Origin: Burkholderiales bacterium RIFOXYD12_FULL_59_19
GTDB taxonomy: Bacteria; Pseudomonadota; Gammaproteobacteria; Burkholderiales; Burkholderiaceae_C
Assembly (NCBI GenBank): GCA_001771065.1
Contig: MESQ01000067.1
Span: forward strand, 1-64,000
Direction: 5' to 3'
DNA length: 64,000 bases
Position numbers and translations under genes: made by a program
In this document: positions 1 through 9,722 of the stretch, piece by piece
How the letters are laid out: each line of letters starts with the position of its first letter
Numbering within the stretch: position 1 is the first letter of the stretch
The notes under the pieces: generated by a model
Told to the model about the DNA's origin: nothing
Seen by the model: only the letters and a program-made list of their open reading frames with translations
The model's database searches: none

Positions 1-2613
1 GCTCTTTTCTATCGCCAGGTTGCCCTTGACGCCAAAGAAACCAAACACGTCCAGCTCAAGGTTGCCACTGGCTTGCAGTAATTCACCCTTGGCGGCATCG
101 GCCGACACATTGAGAGTTTTGCCATCGAGCGTGATGCCCATGGCATGGCTGCCTGAGAAGTCTGCGACACGTTGCTGGTTGCTGGCGGTGTTGTAGGTCA
201 GCGCCAGTGCGTTGGCGGCCAGAGTGAAATCCGCAATACCGGACAAACTGGCCGCGCCCAGGGTACCGGACAAACTCTTCCACTGGTTGAGGGCATTGTC
301 TGTATCAGAGAACAGACCCAGCACAAACTCCAGCCCGGTCGCCTGCAGACCAATAAAACTGCTCTCACCGGGGTTCAGGCCCACAGCGGCGGACAAACCG
401 GTACCAGCCACCCATATCTGGCTGGCGCTGCGGGTGCTGCCATCGGCCAGCGTCAGGGTAGCCGGTTGACCTGCCCAGCGTACCACCAGGGCGCCTGAGG
501 CCTGAATGAAGCCCGCCAGAGTCAGCTCGGCCCCAACAATTGACAGCTCTTGTGCGCCCGCTTGCATGGTGCTGCCAAAGGTGTGGGACTGACCTGCAGC
601 GGTGATGCTGGACCCACTGGCATCTGCGGTCGTTTCGTTCAGGCGCAGGGTGACCGCGCTGGCCGAAACCGCCACGTCATCACCCAAACTGGCGCTGAGC
701 GCACCACTGGCTTCGAGCACGCGGCCCGCTGCCGAAACGGATAAACCCAAATTGGCGTTTGATACACCCACCGCCATGCTGCCCGCGCCCACTTGAGCCG
801 AGGCATTTTTTGCCACAACCCGCATGGCGTTGATGCTGGCATCTTTTTCAAACGCAAAATTACCACCGATGCTCAGTCCCGAACCCAGATTGGCTGACAA
901 GCCGGTGACGCCGACGGCCTGCAGATTGCTTGACGCCGCCACATCCTCAAAGGTGTAGCTGAAATCGCCCGCAAAGCTGAGCGTGCGCCCGGTCTGCAAA
1001 ACACCGGTGTTATTGAAGACAACCCGCGCCGAAGACGCACTGACGCTGGCAAAACCGCCGCCGCTCAGACTCAAGGCGCCCACCGCCTCAAACACCAGGC
1101 CCGACGCATCCGAAACCAGGCCAAACGCGCCACTGCTTAATCCTGCCGACATGCCGCCCGCGGCCAAGCTGGCGCTGACATCACGACCAGCCATGACAAA
1201 GGCACTGTCAAGAATCGACACGCCCACGGTGGCGCTCAAAGACACGTCACCGACCGAACCGGCCAGCGTGCCCGATGCCAGCAGGAACTCACCTTTAGCG
1301 CCATCACTGTTAAAGGTGCTGCTGCCGACGGTAATCGGGGTGGCGGACAGGTTGAGCAAGCTGTTGTTGGCACTGCCGTCAGTCAAATTACCATAACCCC
1401 AGTTCACATCAAGCGCCAGATTGCTGCCTGACAAGCTGAGTCCAGCGATACCGCTGATGCTGGCACTGTCCAAAGTCCCCTGGCCCATGACCCAGCCGTA
1501 ACCGGTGTTTTTGGCCTGCACAAAGGCCAGATTCAAGTTGAGCCCGCTGAGCGTCAGGCCTTTGCCCGACACCCCCATGAAACCATCGAGGTTGCTGGCG
1601 CTCAAGCTCCAGATGTTGGTATTCAGGGCACTGCCACCCGCCGGGGTCAGGCTTTCATCGGCGTTGTAGCCCAGGGTGAAGCTGCCGCTGGCGGTCAGGG
1701 TGTTGGCAAGGTTCAGGTTACCGCTGAAAGTGACCGGCGCGAGATCCTGAAAATAGTTGTAGTTGAGCCATTGCCCGATCTGGTTGGTCTGGTCCACGCC
1801 CAAACCCAAGGCATCGGCGGGATCAGCATCCAACGCATCGAGCACGAAGTCGATCGACGGATCAATCGTATGAGCCGTCAGGGTCAGGCTGGTGGCGTTT
1901 TGGGTAACCTCAAAATAAAGGCCTTCATTGGTCTTGAGCAAGCCGGATCCCACGTCAAACTTGCCCGTGACCGAGCCAAAGTTCATGACGTTGAAAACCT
2001 GACCATCCTGCGGCTTGTACCCACCCCACAAGTCCACAGCCAACGTGCCATCAAGCACCGCTGCGCCACTGATATTGAACTGATCGTAATGACCATCCCC
2101 GGTGCCAGCCGTGTCGCCACCAATCTCGATCAGCAGCGTACCACTGGCATCCTGGGTGAAGCTGGTCACGTTTTCAACCCCGGGCGAATAACCCGGGCTG
2201 ACCACACCCATATTGAACAAATCAACATCCAGCGAACCACTGCCCCCCAGCACCTCATTGGCAGCCACCCGCAAGGAGGCGTCCATGAAGCCCGCCTGCA
2301 ACGCCATCTGACCGATATCGAATAACACCGCATCGACGGCAAAGTTTTTGGCCGAGCTGTTGGCTGCCGGGTTGGACAGCAGCCGCGCCATCATGGGCAC
2401 CGAAATCGACGGACTGCTGTTTTCTTGGGCCGCAGCATAGGCTTCGCTGATGCTTTGAATATCGTGGCGATCCGGTGCAAGTGCAATCAGCGCGGGCGCA
2501 AAAATGGGGTCAGCAGACAGCAAAACCCGTGGTTCCAGAGGCTCAATCCGAAAGGCGTCACGGCGCATCGCATCGCGAATCCGCGCTGCTACCGATTTTT
2601 TGATTGCTTTCAT
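1..2613 (-). CDS. Large LEPR-XLL domain repeat/surface-type protein, 5' end present, C-terminus truncated by window edge
   Basis: Own minus-strand translation from ATG at 2613: MKAIKKSVAARIRDAMRRDAFRIEPLEPRVLLSADPIFAPAL..., open through to base 1 (ends ...GELLQASGNLELDVFGFFGVKGNLAIEK). LEPRVLLSADP is the LEPR-XLL motif; SPGYSPG...GTLLIEIGGDTAGTGDGHYDQFNISGAAVLDGTLAVDL resembles autotransporter-type beta repeats. Absent from ORF track, probably because its stop lies outside the window. Confidence 0.88.
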   Translation of the reverse strand, partial: MKAIKKSVAARIRDAMRRDAFRIEPLEPRVLLSADPIFAPALIALAPDRHDIQSISEAYAAAQENSSPSISVPMMARLLSNPAANSSAKNFAVDAVLFDIGQMALQAGFMDASLRVAANEVLGGSGSLDVDLFNMGVVSPGYSPGVENVTSFTQDASGTLLIEIGGDTAGTGDGHYDQFNISGAAVLDGTLAVDLWGGYKPQDGQVFNVMNFGSVTGKFDVGSGLLKTNEGLYFEVTQNATSLTLTAHTIDPSIDFVLDALDADPADALGLGVDQTNQIGQWLNYNYFQDLAPVTFSGNLNLANTLTASGSFTLGYNADESLTPAGGSALNTNIWSLSASNLDGFMGVSGKGLTLSGLNLNLAFVQAKNTGYGWVMGQGTLDSASISGIAGLSLSGSNLALDVNWGYGNLTDGSANNSLLNLSATPITVGSSTFNSDGAKGEFLLASGTLAGSVGDVSLSATVGVSILDSAFVMAGRDVSASLAAGGMSAGLSSGAFGLVSDASGLVFEAVGALSLSGGGFASVSASSARVVFNNTGVLQTGRTLSFAGDFSYTFEDVAASSNLQAVGVTGLSANLGSGLSIGGNFAFEKDASINAMRVVAKNASAQVGAGSMAVGVSNANLGLSVSAAGRVLEASGALSASLGDDVAVSASAVTLRLNETTADASGSSITAAGQSHTFGSTMQAGAQELSIVGAELTLAGFIQASGALVVRWAGQPATLTLADGSTRSASQIWVAGTGLSAAVGLNPGESSFIGLQATGLEFVLGLFSDTDNALNQWKSLSGTLGAASLSGIADFTLAANALALTYNTASNQQRVADFSGSHAMGITLDGKTLNVSADAAKGELLQASGNLELDVFGFFGVKGNLAIEKS

Positions 2614-2754
2614 GTCTGCACCCCACCGAAATTCAAAAATTAACGAACAATTTGGGAATTATCATTGATTAATTAGACATTCAACAACCCAATCTCGCAA
2701 TCGGTTTTTACTGGCCTGCAAACCCTCCCATCAAGCAACTACATTACTTGTCAC

Positions 2755-3003
2755 TTATTTATAAAAAGCCTCCACCTTGCCTTTGAGCTTGATCAGCAGC
2801 GGGTTGCCCTTGCGGTCGCGCGTTTTGCCAGCGGGCACCTTGACCCAGCCTTCACTGACGCAGTATTCCTCTACGTTGAAGAGTTCCTTTTCATTGAGCC
2901 GAATGCCAATATCATGCTCAAACACGGCCGCCACGTGGTGCGGACTGCGGGCGTCTGAAGACAGGTGGTCGGGAAGCTCGGGTTTTTGTGGGGTGTCGGT
3001 CAT
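2755..3003 (-). CDS. DUF3297 family protein
   Basis: 82 aa, MTDTPQKPELPDHLSSDARSPHHVAAVFEHDIGIRLNEKE..., matches the conserved small DUF3297 family pattern. Confidence 0.8.
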   Translation of the reverse strand: MTDTPQKPELPDHLSSDARSPHHVAAVFEHDIGIRLNEKELFNVEEYCVSEGWVKVPAGKTRDRKGNPLLIKLKGKVEAFYK

Positions 3004-3085
3004 GGGGTACTTCTTTGGCTATCAAAATGAAAGGGGTGAAAGGAGCCTATTTTCCAACATTCGGCAGCGGCAAATTCCAGACGTC

Positions 3086-4324
3086 TCACAGCGCCTGACG
3101 CATCGTCATTTCCTGCCAGCGTCCGTTTTCCCACAAATGCAGGGTACTGGGCTCGTAAGGCAACAACAAGGTGTGCAACAAGGCTTGCAACGGCGTGCTG
3201 TCGGGGTCGGCCAGCAGCACGTAACGCGCTTCGCCGTCGGCGCACTCTTCCTGCAACTGGCCAACCCAGTCCAGCGCCAACAAGGCCTCCATCACGGGCT
3301 CTAGCTGCAGGGCATCCACCTTGAGCGAATGCGTCAGCGCGGCCATGGTCAAACCTTTATCGGGCTTGATGCGCAGCGGCGCCAAATGCTGCAGCACCTC
3401 GACGGCCAGCAAAAACTGCCAGCCCTGGGCCGTGGCACGACGCTGCACGCCACTGAGCAGGCTGGGCAAATAGGCGGTAATCACCGCGCCAAGCAGCACA
3501 ATGACCCAGCCCACATAAATCCAGATCAGCATGATGGGCAGGGTGGCAAAGGCACCATACAACACCGAATAGGTCGGCACCTTACCTAAATAGAGTACCA
3601 ACAGCTTTTTGGCGGCCTCAAAACCCACCGACACAAACAGGCCACCCACCCAAGCGTGGGCCCAACGCACCTGGGTATTGGGCACATAGCGGTACAGCGC
3701 GGCCAGCCCCAAGGCCAGCAGCACAAATTGCAGGCTGTCCAGCAGCAGTTGCACGCCGCCCGGCAAGCCGCCCACCAGACCTTTGGAGGCCGACAAGGCG
3801 TAAGACGTCAGAGTCAAACTCAGGGCCAGCAAAATGGGGCCAAGCGTCATCACCGCCCAGTACACCAGCACCCTTTGCCCCAGCGGGCGCGATTTGCGTA
3901 CCCGCCAAATGGCATTCAAGGTGCGGTCGATGGTCAAAATCAGGGCCAATGCGGTGATGAACAACACGGCCAGACCGACGCCACCAAGCTTGCTCGCCTT
4001 GCCAGCAAACTGCGTCAGGTAGCCCAGTACCTGGCGTGCAATGGTGTCGGGAATCAGGCTTTCAATCAGCCACTGCTGCAGCACCCCCTGGAACTTGGCA
4101 AACATGGGGAACGCGGTGAACACCGCCAGCAGCACCGTGACCAGCGGCACCAGCGCAATGGTGGTGGTAAAGGTCAGGCTACTGGCGGTGAGCCCCAAAC
4201 GGTCTTCACGAAAGCGCTCGCGCAGGGTGTGGGCGGTATTTTTCCAGGGAAAATTGGACAGGTCATTTAAAAAGACATCCAGCCTCTGGGGCCAGCTTAT
4301 GCGTGCTGTGGGTGATGAACTCAT
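3086..4324 (-). CDS. YihY/virulence factor BrkB family inner membrane protein
   Basis: 412 aa multi-TM protein with LTASSLTFTTTIALVPLVTVLLAVFTAFPMF typical of the YihY (formerly ribonuclease BN) family. Confidence 0.88.
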   Translation of the reverse strand: MSSSPTARISWPQRLDVFLNDLSNFPWKNTAHTLRERFREDRLGLTASSLTFTTTIALVPLVTVLLAVFTAFPMFAKFQGVLQQWLIESLIPDTIARQVLGYLTQFAGKASKLGGVGLAVLFITALALILTIDRTLNAIWRVRKSRPLGQRVLVYWAVMTLGPILLALSLTLTSYALSASKGLVGGLPGGVQLLLDSLQFVLLALGLAALYRYVPNTQVRWAHAWVGGLFVSVGFEAAKKLLVLYLGKVPTYSVLYGAFATLPIMLIWIYVGWVIVLLGAVITAYLPSLLSGVQRRATAQGWQFLLAVEVLQHLAPLRIKPDKGLTMAALTHSLKVDALQLEPVMEALLALDWVGQLQEECADGEARYVLLADPDSTPLQALLHTLLLPYEPSTLHLWENGRWQEMTMRQAL

Positions 4325-4345
4325 GGCCGCTATGATGCCATTGTC

Positions 4346-4798
4346 ATGAACACTTTTCCCACCCCTCCCCCAACACCTGCCACCCCCGGCGTGGCCTTGA
4401 CCCGAATTTTGGCCGTGGGCAGCCTGCTGGGCCTCATTGCCCTGGGCCTGGCCTGGGAACTGCTGCTGGCGCCACTGCGTCCGGGTGGCTCCTGGCTAGC
4501 GCTCAAGGTATTGCCACTGTGCCTGCCATTGGCGGGTTTGCTCAAAAACCGCATGTACACCTACCGCTGGGTCAGTTTGCTGGTGTGGCTGTACTTTACC
4601 GAAGGCGCGGTGCGCGCCTACAGCGACGCCGCGCCCGGCAACACCCTGGCGATGGTGGAAGTTGCCCTGTGCCTGACCCTGTTTACTGCTTGCGCGCTGC
4701 ATGTGCGCTTGCGCCTGAAGAACGCCGCCGAGGCAGCCAAGCCAGCCCTTGAGACCCCAGATCCCTCCGCATCCAGCCATGCAAAACCTGCTCTCTGA
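4346..4798 (+). CDS. DUF2069 domain-containing membrane protein
   Basis: 150 aa with TM helices and the pattern LKNRMYTYRWVSLLVWLYFTEGAVRAYSD characteristic of DUF2069. Confidence 0.82.
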   Translation: MNTFPTPPPTPATPGVALTRILAVGSLLGLIALGLAWELLLAPLRPGGSWLALKVLPLCLPLAGLLKNRMYTYRWVSLLVWLYFTEGAVRAYSDAAPGNTLAMVEVALCLTLFTACALHVRLRLKNAAEAAKPALETPDPSASSHAKPAL

Positions 4799-6218
4799 AC
4801 TCAAAGCCATCGTCGGCAGCGCCCACGTGCTGACCGAAGGCGACCTCAGCGCCTGGACCCAGGACTGGCGCAAACGCACTTCGGGCAAGGCCCTGGCCGT
4901 GGTGCGGCCAGCTTGTACCGACGAGGTCGCCCGGGTGGTCAAGGCCTGCGCTGAATTTTTGACGCAGCACCCCGACAGCGGCCTGAGCGTCGTGCCGCAA
5001 GGTGGCAACACCGGGCTGGTGGTGGGTTCCACACCCGACGAGTCGGGCCGGCAAATCGTGCTGAGCCTGCAACGCCTGAATGCGGTGCGCAACATTGATG
5101 CGGCCAACCTGACCATGACGGTGGAAGCCGGCTGCATTTTGCAAACGGTACAGGAGCAGGCCCAGGCCGCAGGTTTCTGGTTTCCGCTGAGCCTGGCGGC
5201 CGAAGGCTCGTGCACCATTGGTGGCAATCTGGGCACCAACGCCGGCGGCACCCAGGTACTGCGCTTTGGCAATACCCGTGACCTGTGCCTGGGATTGGAG
5301 GTGGTGACGCCGCAAGGTGAAGTCTGGCAGGGCTTGAGCGGCCTGCGCAAGGACAACACCGGTTACGACCTGAAAAACCTCTACATTGGCGCCGAGGGTA
5401 CGCTGGGTATCATCACCGCCGCCACACTCAAGCTGTACCCGAGCCCCAAGGCGCAGCTCACCGCCTGGGCTGCCGTGCCCTCAATGGAAGCTGCGGTGCG
5501 ACTGCTGGGCATGGCGCACCAGCACCTGGGCGCCAGCCTGACCGGCTTTGAGCTAATGGGCCAGTTTGCCCTGAGCCTGGTGGCCAAACACTTTAGTAAT
5601 TTACGCGTGCCGCTGTACCGGAGCAACGCCTTTTGCGTGCTGCTGGAGAACGCCGATGCCGAATCCGAAGCCCATGCCCGGGCACAGTTAGAGGGCTTGC
5701 TGGAAGCCGCGCTGGAAGCTGGTTGCGTGACCGACGCCGTGGTAGCCGAAAACCTCACGCAGGCGCAAAGCCTTTGGCAGATCCGCGAAAGCATTCCGCT
5801 GGCGCAAGCACAGGAGGGCCTCAACATCAAACACGACATTTCGGTGCCGGTGTCTGCCATGGCGACCTTTGTCGCCGGGACCGATGCCCTGCTGGCGCAA
5901 GCCATTCCTCACGTGCGGCTGGTCAACTTTGGCCACCTGGGCGACGGCAACCTGCACTACAACGTACAGGCCCCCGAGGGGCAGGACGCCGCTGTTTTTT
6001 TGCGCGAGCAGGAAGTACACGTCAACCGGATCGTGTTCGACGCGGTGCAGGCCCATGGTGGCTCCATTTCGGCCGAACACGGCGTAGGCAGCCTCAAGGT
6101 GGATCACCTGACCCACTACAAATCGCCCGTGGCGCTACACACCATGCGCGCAATCAAACAGGCACTGGACCCGCAAAACTTGCTGAACCCGGGTCGGGTG
6201 GTGCGGCTCAGGCGGTAG
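4779..6218 (+). CDS. FAD-binding oxidoreductase (D-2-hydroxyglutarate/D-lactate dehydrogenase, GlcD-like)
   Basis: PQGGNTGLVVGSTP (FAD-binding), GGNLGTNAGGTQVLRFGNTRD, HLGDGNLHYNV, SAEHGVG motifs. Track ORF starts at TTG 4749; ATG 4779 (MQNLLSELK) preferred. Confidence 0.9.
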   Translation: MQNLLSELKAIVGSAHVLTEGDLSAWTQDWRKRTSGKALAVVRPACTDEVARVVKACAEFLTQHPDSGLSVVPQGGNTGLVVGSTPDESGRQIVLSLQRLNAVRNIDAANLTMTVEAGCILQTVQEQAQAAGFWFPLSLAAEGSCTIGGNLGTNAGGTQVLRFGNTRDLCLGLEVVTPQGEVWQGLSGLRKDNTGYDLKNLYIGAEGTLGIITAATLKLYPSPKAQLTAWAAVPSMEAAVRLLGMAHQHLGASLTGFELMGQFALSLVAKHFSNLRVPLYRSNAFCVLLENADAESEAHARAQLEGLLEAALEAGCVTDAVVAENLTQAQSLWQIRESIPLAQAQEGLNIKHDISVPVSAMATFVAGTDALLAQAIPHVRLVNFGHLGDGNLHYNVQAPEGQDAAVFLREQEVHVNRIVFDAVQAHGGSISAEHGVGSLKVDHLTHYKSPVALHTMRAIKQALDPQNLLNPGRVVRLRR

Positions 6219-6447
6219 GCGCGGCGCCATCGCCTGGAAGGCCCCGTCTGCTGGATCTTTTAAGTGACGCAGATGCGTCTCTGGGTTGGATTCAACACGA
6301 CGTGTGCTCGCTATGTGGAGGAATCACAGTAACCAAGGGTTTGCCCTGTAAGTAGTCAGCTATTACCTGCTGCACTGTTTTTGGTGAAATACTTCCTTGG
6401 TCATTTGCACAAAGTATGCAGATGCGAATAACCCACTGGAGACAATT

Positions 6448-7077
6448 ATGCGTGTGATTGCCATTGCGAAAGCGAGCCCCGAGCTTGGCGGCTGTGACGA
6501 AGAAGGCGGTGTAATCCGCAAGATAACCCTGCCGCTGGCGCGGCGTGAATTTCTCAAAGGTTCCGGCGTGCTATTCGGCTCGCTGGCGGTCGGTACGCTG
6601 CTGGCGGGTTTGGCTCCATCCAGCGCTTGGGCACTGGAACTCAAGACGCTTTCCAGCGAGCAAGGGCAAACCCTGATGGCTATGGGACGCATTCTCTTTC
6701 CGCACAAAAAACTGCCTGACGCTGTGTACGCCCTGCTGGCAAAGGACCTTGACGCCAAAGCCGACACCGACGCTGCTTCCGCCAAGTTGCTGAAAGACGG
6801 TGCGGCCTGGCTCAATCAGTCGGCAGCTGGCAATTTCGCCAAAGCCAGCCGGGCCACGCGCGAGCAAATCGTGCGCGGCATGGAAGGCACCGCGTTTTTT
6901 GCCATGGTGCGTGGCCAGTGCGTAACCTCACTCTATGACAACGACATGGCCTACGCCGTCTTCGGCTATCCGGGCTCGGCTTGGGAGAAAGGCGGCTACA
7001 TCACCCGCGGCTTTCAGGACCTGAAGTGGTTGCCGGCCCCCTCCAAGGAAGCCAGCCCACCGCCCTACATGGGCTAA
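6448..7077 (+). CDS. Gluconate 2-dehydrogenase subunit 3-like protein, Tat signal
   Basis: MRVIAIAKAS...LARREFLKGSGVLFGSLAVGTLLAGLAPSSAWA: twin-arginine-like signal, followed by a GMC subunit gene. Exact start (6397 or 6448) uncertain. Confidence 0.72.
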   Translation: MRVIAIAKASPELGGCDEEGGVIRKITLPLARREFLKGSGVLFGSLAVGTLLAGLAPSSAWALELKTLSSEQGQTLMAMGRILFPHKKLPDAVYALLAKDLDAKADTDAASAKLLKDGAAWLNQSAAGNFAKASRATREQIVRGMEGTAFFAMVRGQCVTSLYDNDMAYAVFGYPGSAWEKGGYITRGFQDLKWLPAPSKEASPPPYMG

Positions 7078-7117
7078 GCCATCGCGACAGAAAACCAACT
7101 AAATTCCGGAGATAGAC

Positions 7118-8686
7118 ATGGCTAAATTTGATTTCGCAGACGACTCGATCGTCCTTATCATCGGCTCGGGCGCGGGCGGCGGCACGCTGGCCAACGAGCT
7201 CTGTCAAAAAGGCATCAAAGTTGTGGTCCTTGAAGCGGGCGCAATGCAGTCCCAGGCGTCTTTCATCAATGACGAGTGGAAGTCCTTCAGCCAGTTGGCC
7301 TGGCTGGACAAGCGCACCACGTCAGGCTCCTGGCGCGTGGCCAAGGACTTTGCCGGTCTGCCCGCGTGGATTTGCAAGACCGTCGGCGGTACCACCACCC
7401 ACTGGGCTGGCGCCTCGCTGCGATTTCAGGAGCATGAGTTTCGCGCCAGGTCGGTTTACGGCGAGGTTAAAGGCGCAAACTTGTTGGATTGGCCCATTAC
7501 CCTGAAGGACCTGGAGCCCTACTACGCCAAGGCTGAATACAAAATGGGAGTAACCCGCACCAACGGCATTTCCGGCTTGCCCGGCAACAACAACTTCAAG
7601 GTCATGCATGCTGGCGCTACCAAGCTTGGCTACAAAGAGGTGCACACCGGCAACATGGCCATCAACAGCCAGCCACGTGATGGCCGGGGCCGTTGCATGC
7701 AATTGGGTTTTTGCTTCCAGGGATGCAAAAGCGGTGCCAAGTGGTCCACGCTGTACACCGAGATCCCCAAGGCCGAGGCCACCGGAAATTTTGAAATTCG
7801 CCCACTGTCCCATGTCTCGCGCATTGAGCACAACGCGGCGGGCAAGGTCACTGGCGTGGTCTATTTTGACAAGGACGGCAAGGAACAGCGCCAAAAAGCC
7901 CGCATCGTTTGCGTGGCAGGCAACTCGATCGAGACCCCGCGACTGCTGTTGTTATCAGCCTCCAACATGTTCAAGGACGGTCTGGCCAACTCCTCGGGCC
8001 AGGTCGGGCGCAACTACATGCGCCACATGACGGGCTCGGTGTATGCCGCATTCAAGAATCCGGTGCACATGTACCGCGGCACCACCATGGCCGGCATTGT
8101 GCGCGACGAGGCGGCACACAACCCAAACCGCGGCTTTGCGGGCGGTTACGAATTGGAAACGCTGGCGCTTGGCATTCCGTTCATGGCTGCGTTCCTGAAC
8201 CCAGGTGGCTGGGGTTCAGAGTTCACTTGGTGGATGGACCGCTACACCAACCTGGCAGGCATGTGGCTGGTGGGGGAAGACATGCCACGCGAAACCAATC
8301 GCGTCACGCTCAACACCAATGTCAAGGACCAATGGGGTAACTACGCGCCCAATGTGCACTTTGACGACCATGACAATGACATCGCCATGCGCAACCACGC
8401 CTTCACCCAGGCAGAGCGTATCTACGAGGCGGCTGGCTCGATCAAATCGTTCCGCACGCCGCCGTACCCGTCGACCCATAACATGGGCACCAGCCGCATG
8501 AGCGCCCAAGCACAGGATGGCGTGGTGAACAAATGGGGCCAAACCCATGACATTCCCAACCTGTTCATCAGCGACGGCAGCCAGTTCACTACCGGGGGTG
8601 CGGAAAATCCGACACTGACCATCGTCACTTTGGCGATTCGTCAGGCAGACTACATCGCCCAGCAGATGACAGAGCACGCGATTTAA
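7118..8686 (+). CDS. GMC family oxidoreductase
   Basis: IIGSGAGGGTLANELCQKGIKVVVLEAG (Rossmann/FAD), PSTHNMGTSRM, GGAENPTLTIVTLAIRQADYI C-terminal GMC motifs. Confidence 0.92.
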   Translation: MAKFDFADDSIVLIIGSGAGGGTLANELCQKGIKVVVLEAGAMQSQASFINDEWKSFSQLAWLDKRTTSGSWRVAKDFAGLPAWICKTVGGTTTHWAGASLRFQEHEFRARSVYGEVKGANLLDWPITLKDLEPYYAKAEYKMGVTRTNGISGLPGNNNFKVMHAGATKLGYKEVHTGNMAINSQPRDGRGRCMQLGFCFQGCKSGAKWSTLYTEIPKAEATGNFEIRPLSHVSRIEHNAAGKVTGVVYFDKDGKEQRQKARIVCVAGNSIETPRLLLLSASNMFKDGLANSSGQVGRNYMRHMTGSVYAAFKNPVHMYRGTTMAGIVRDEAAHNPNRGFAGGYELETLALGIPFMAAFLNPGGWGSEFTWWMDRYTNLAGMWLVGEDMPRETNRVTLNTNVKDQWGNYAPNVHFDDHDNDIAMRNHAFTQAERIYEAAGSIKSFRTPPYPSTHNMGTSRMSAQAQDGVVNKWGQTHDIPNLFISDGSQFTTGGAENPTLTIVTLAIRQADYIAQQMTEHAI

Positions 8687-8715
8687 CATGTTCCTTTTTA
8701 ATGTTGGAGCCATCC

Positions 8716-9093
8716 ATGTGTGAATATTTCGTCAAGGCTGATCCCATCCAGTATGAACAGCGCTCGCGGACGATTCGGATCAGAAACGTGCTCACCAGTT
8801 TGCGTCTGGAAAACATGGTGTGGGACATCCTGGCCGAAATGGCCGAGGAAGAAGGCTGTACCACCAACGCGCTGATCTCCAAGTTTCACGACGAGATATT
8901 CGCTCATCGGGGCGAGGTCCCCAACTTCGCTTCGTTTTTACGGGTGACCAGCATGCGTTATTTGCGACGTTGCATGCTGGCGCTTGAAAGAATGCAGACC
9001 CCCACCGCGCCTGCGCTAGCCGTGATCAACAACGTTAGCCGGGTGCAGCCGTTTGAACCCGTCCCAAAACCGTTGCTGGCAGTGGGCATGTAA
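8716..9093 (+). CDS. Ribbon-helix-helix domain-containing protein (PF13467-like)
   Basis: MCEYFVKADPIQYEQRSRTIRIRNVLTSLRLENMVWDILAEMAEEEGCTTNALISKFHDEI resembles the RHH_4-type pattern. Confidence 0.78.
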   Translation: MCEYFVKADPIQYEQRSRTIRIRNVLTSLRLENMVWDILAEMAEEEGCTTNALISKFHDEIFAHRGEVPNFASFLRVTSMRYLRRCMLALERMQTPTAPALAVINNVSRVQPFEPVPKPLLAVGM

Positions 9094-9185
9094 TTTCACT
9101 GCCCATCGCAGCGTGGCCAGCGTCGGACCGTCCATCCGATGCTCGTCGGGAACGCTGCTTCAATTTCTTAAGAAAATTTTTTACC

Positions 9186-9722
9186 ATGAGCTTCACTACC
9201 GAGACCCACCCTGGCGCCTACCAAGGCGTGGTCGATGCCACCCGCGGATTTGTCTTCAACCACGCCATGGTGCGCGTGAAAGAGCCGCAAGTGGCGCTGG
9301 ACTTCTACACCCGTGTCATGGGCATGCGCGTATTGCGCAAGCTGGACTTTCCCGAGATGAAATTTTCACTGTATTTCTTGCACCTCAGTGTTGACGGCGA
9401 GAGTGCGCCCGGTGATGTCGGTGAGCGCACGGCCTGGACCTTCGCCCAGAGGGGCATCCTCGAATTGACCCACAACTGGGGTACCGAACTCGACCCGGAA
9501 TTCAGGTACCACGACGGCAATGCCCAGCCCCAGGGCTTTGGCCACCTTTGTTTTTCCGTGCCTGACCTGGATGTGGCCATTGCCTGGTTTGATGAAAATC
9601 AGGTGAGCTTTGTAAAGCGTCCCGACCAGGGCAAGATGAAGGACGTGGCCTTCATCAAAGATCCCGATGGCTACTGGATTGAAATCATTGAGCCGTCCAG
9701 GCTCAAAGGCCTGGGCCGTTAA
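9186..9722 (+). CDS. gloA: Lactoylglutathione lyase (glyoxalase I)
   Basis: NHAMVRVKEPQVALDFYTRVMGMRVLRKLDFPEMKFSLYFL; ERTAWTFAQRGILELTHNWGTE; GFGHLCFSVPDL; IKDPDGYWIEIIEP. Confidence 0.93.
   Translation: MSFTTETHPGAYQGVVDATRGFVFNHAMVRVKEPQVALDFYTRVMGMRVLRKLDFPEMKFSLYFLHLSVDGESAPGDVGERTAWTFAQRGILELTHNWGTELDPEFRYHDGNAQPQGFGHLCFSVPDLDVAIAWFDENQVSFVKRPDQGKMKDVAFIKDPDGYWIEIIEPSRLKGLGR

Noticed and set aside
1771-2325. 184-aa plus-strand ORF and other plus-strand ORFs in 172-2643
   Set aside because: They lie opposite the continuous LEPR-XLL reading frame on the minus strand and show only shadow-ORF composition.
4496-5359. 287-aa minus-strand ORF across DUF2069 and FAD oxidoreductase genes
   Set aside because: Overlaps two well-supported plus-strand genes; Arg/Ser/Pro-rich shadow composition.
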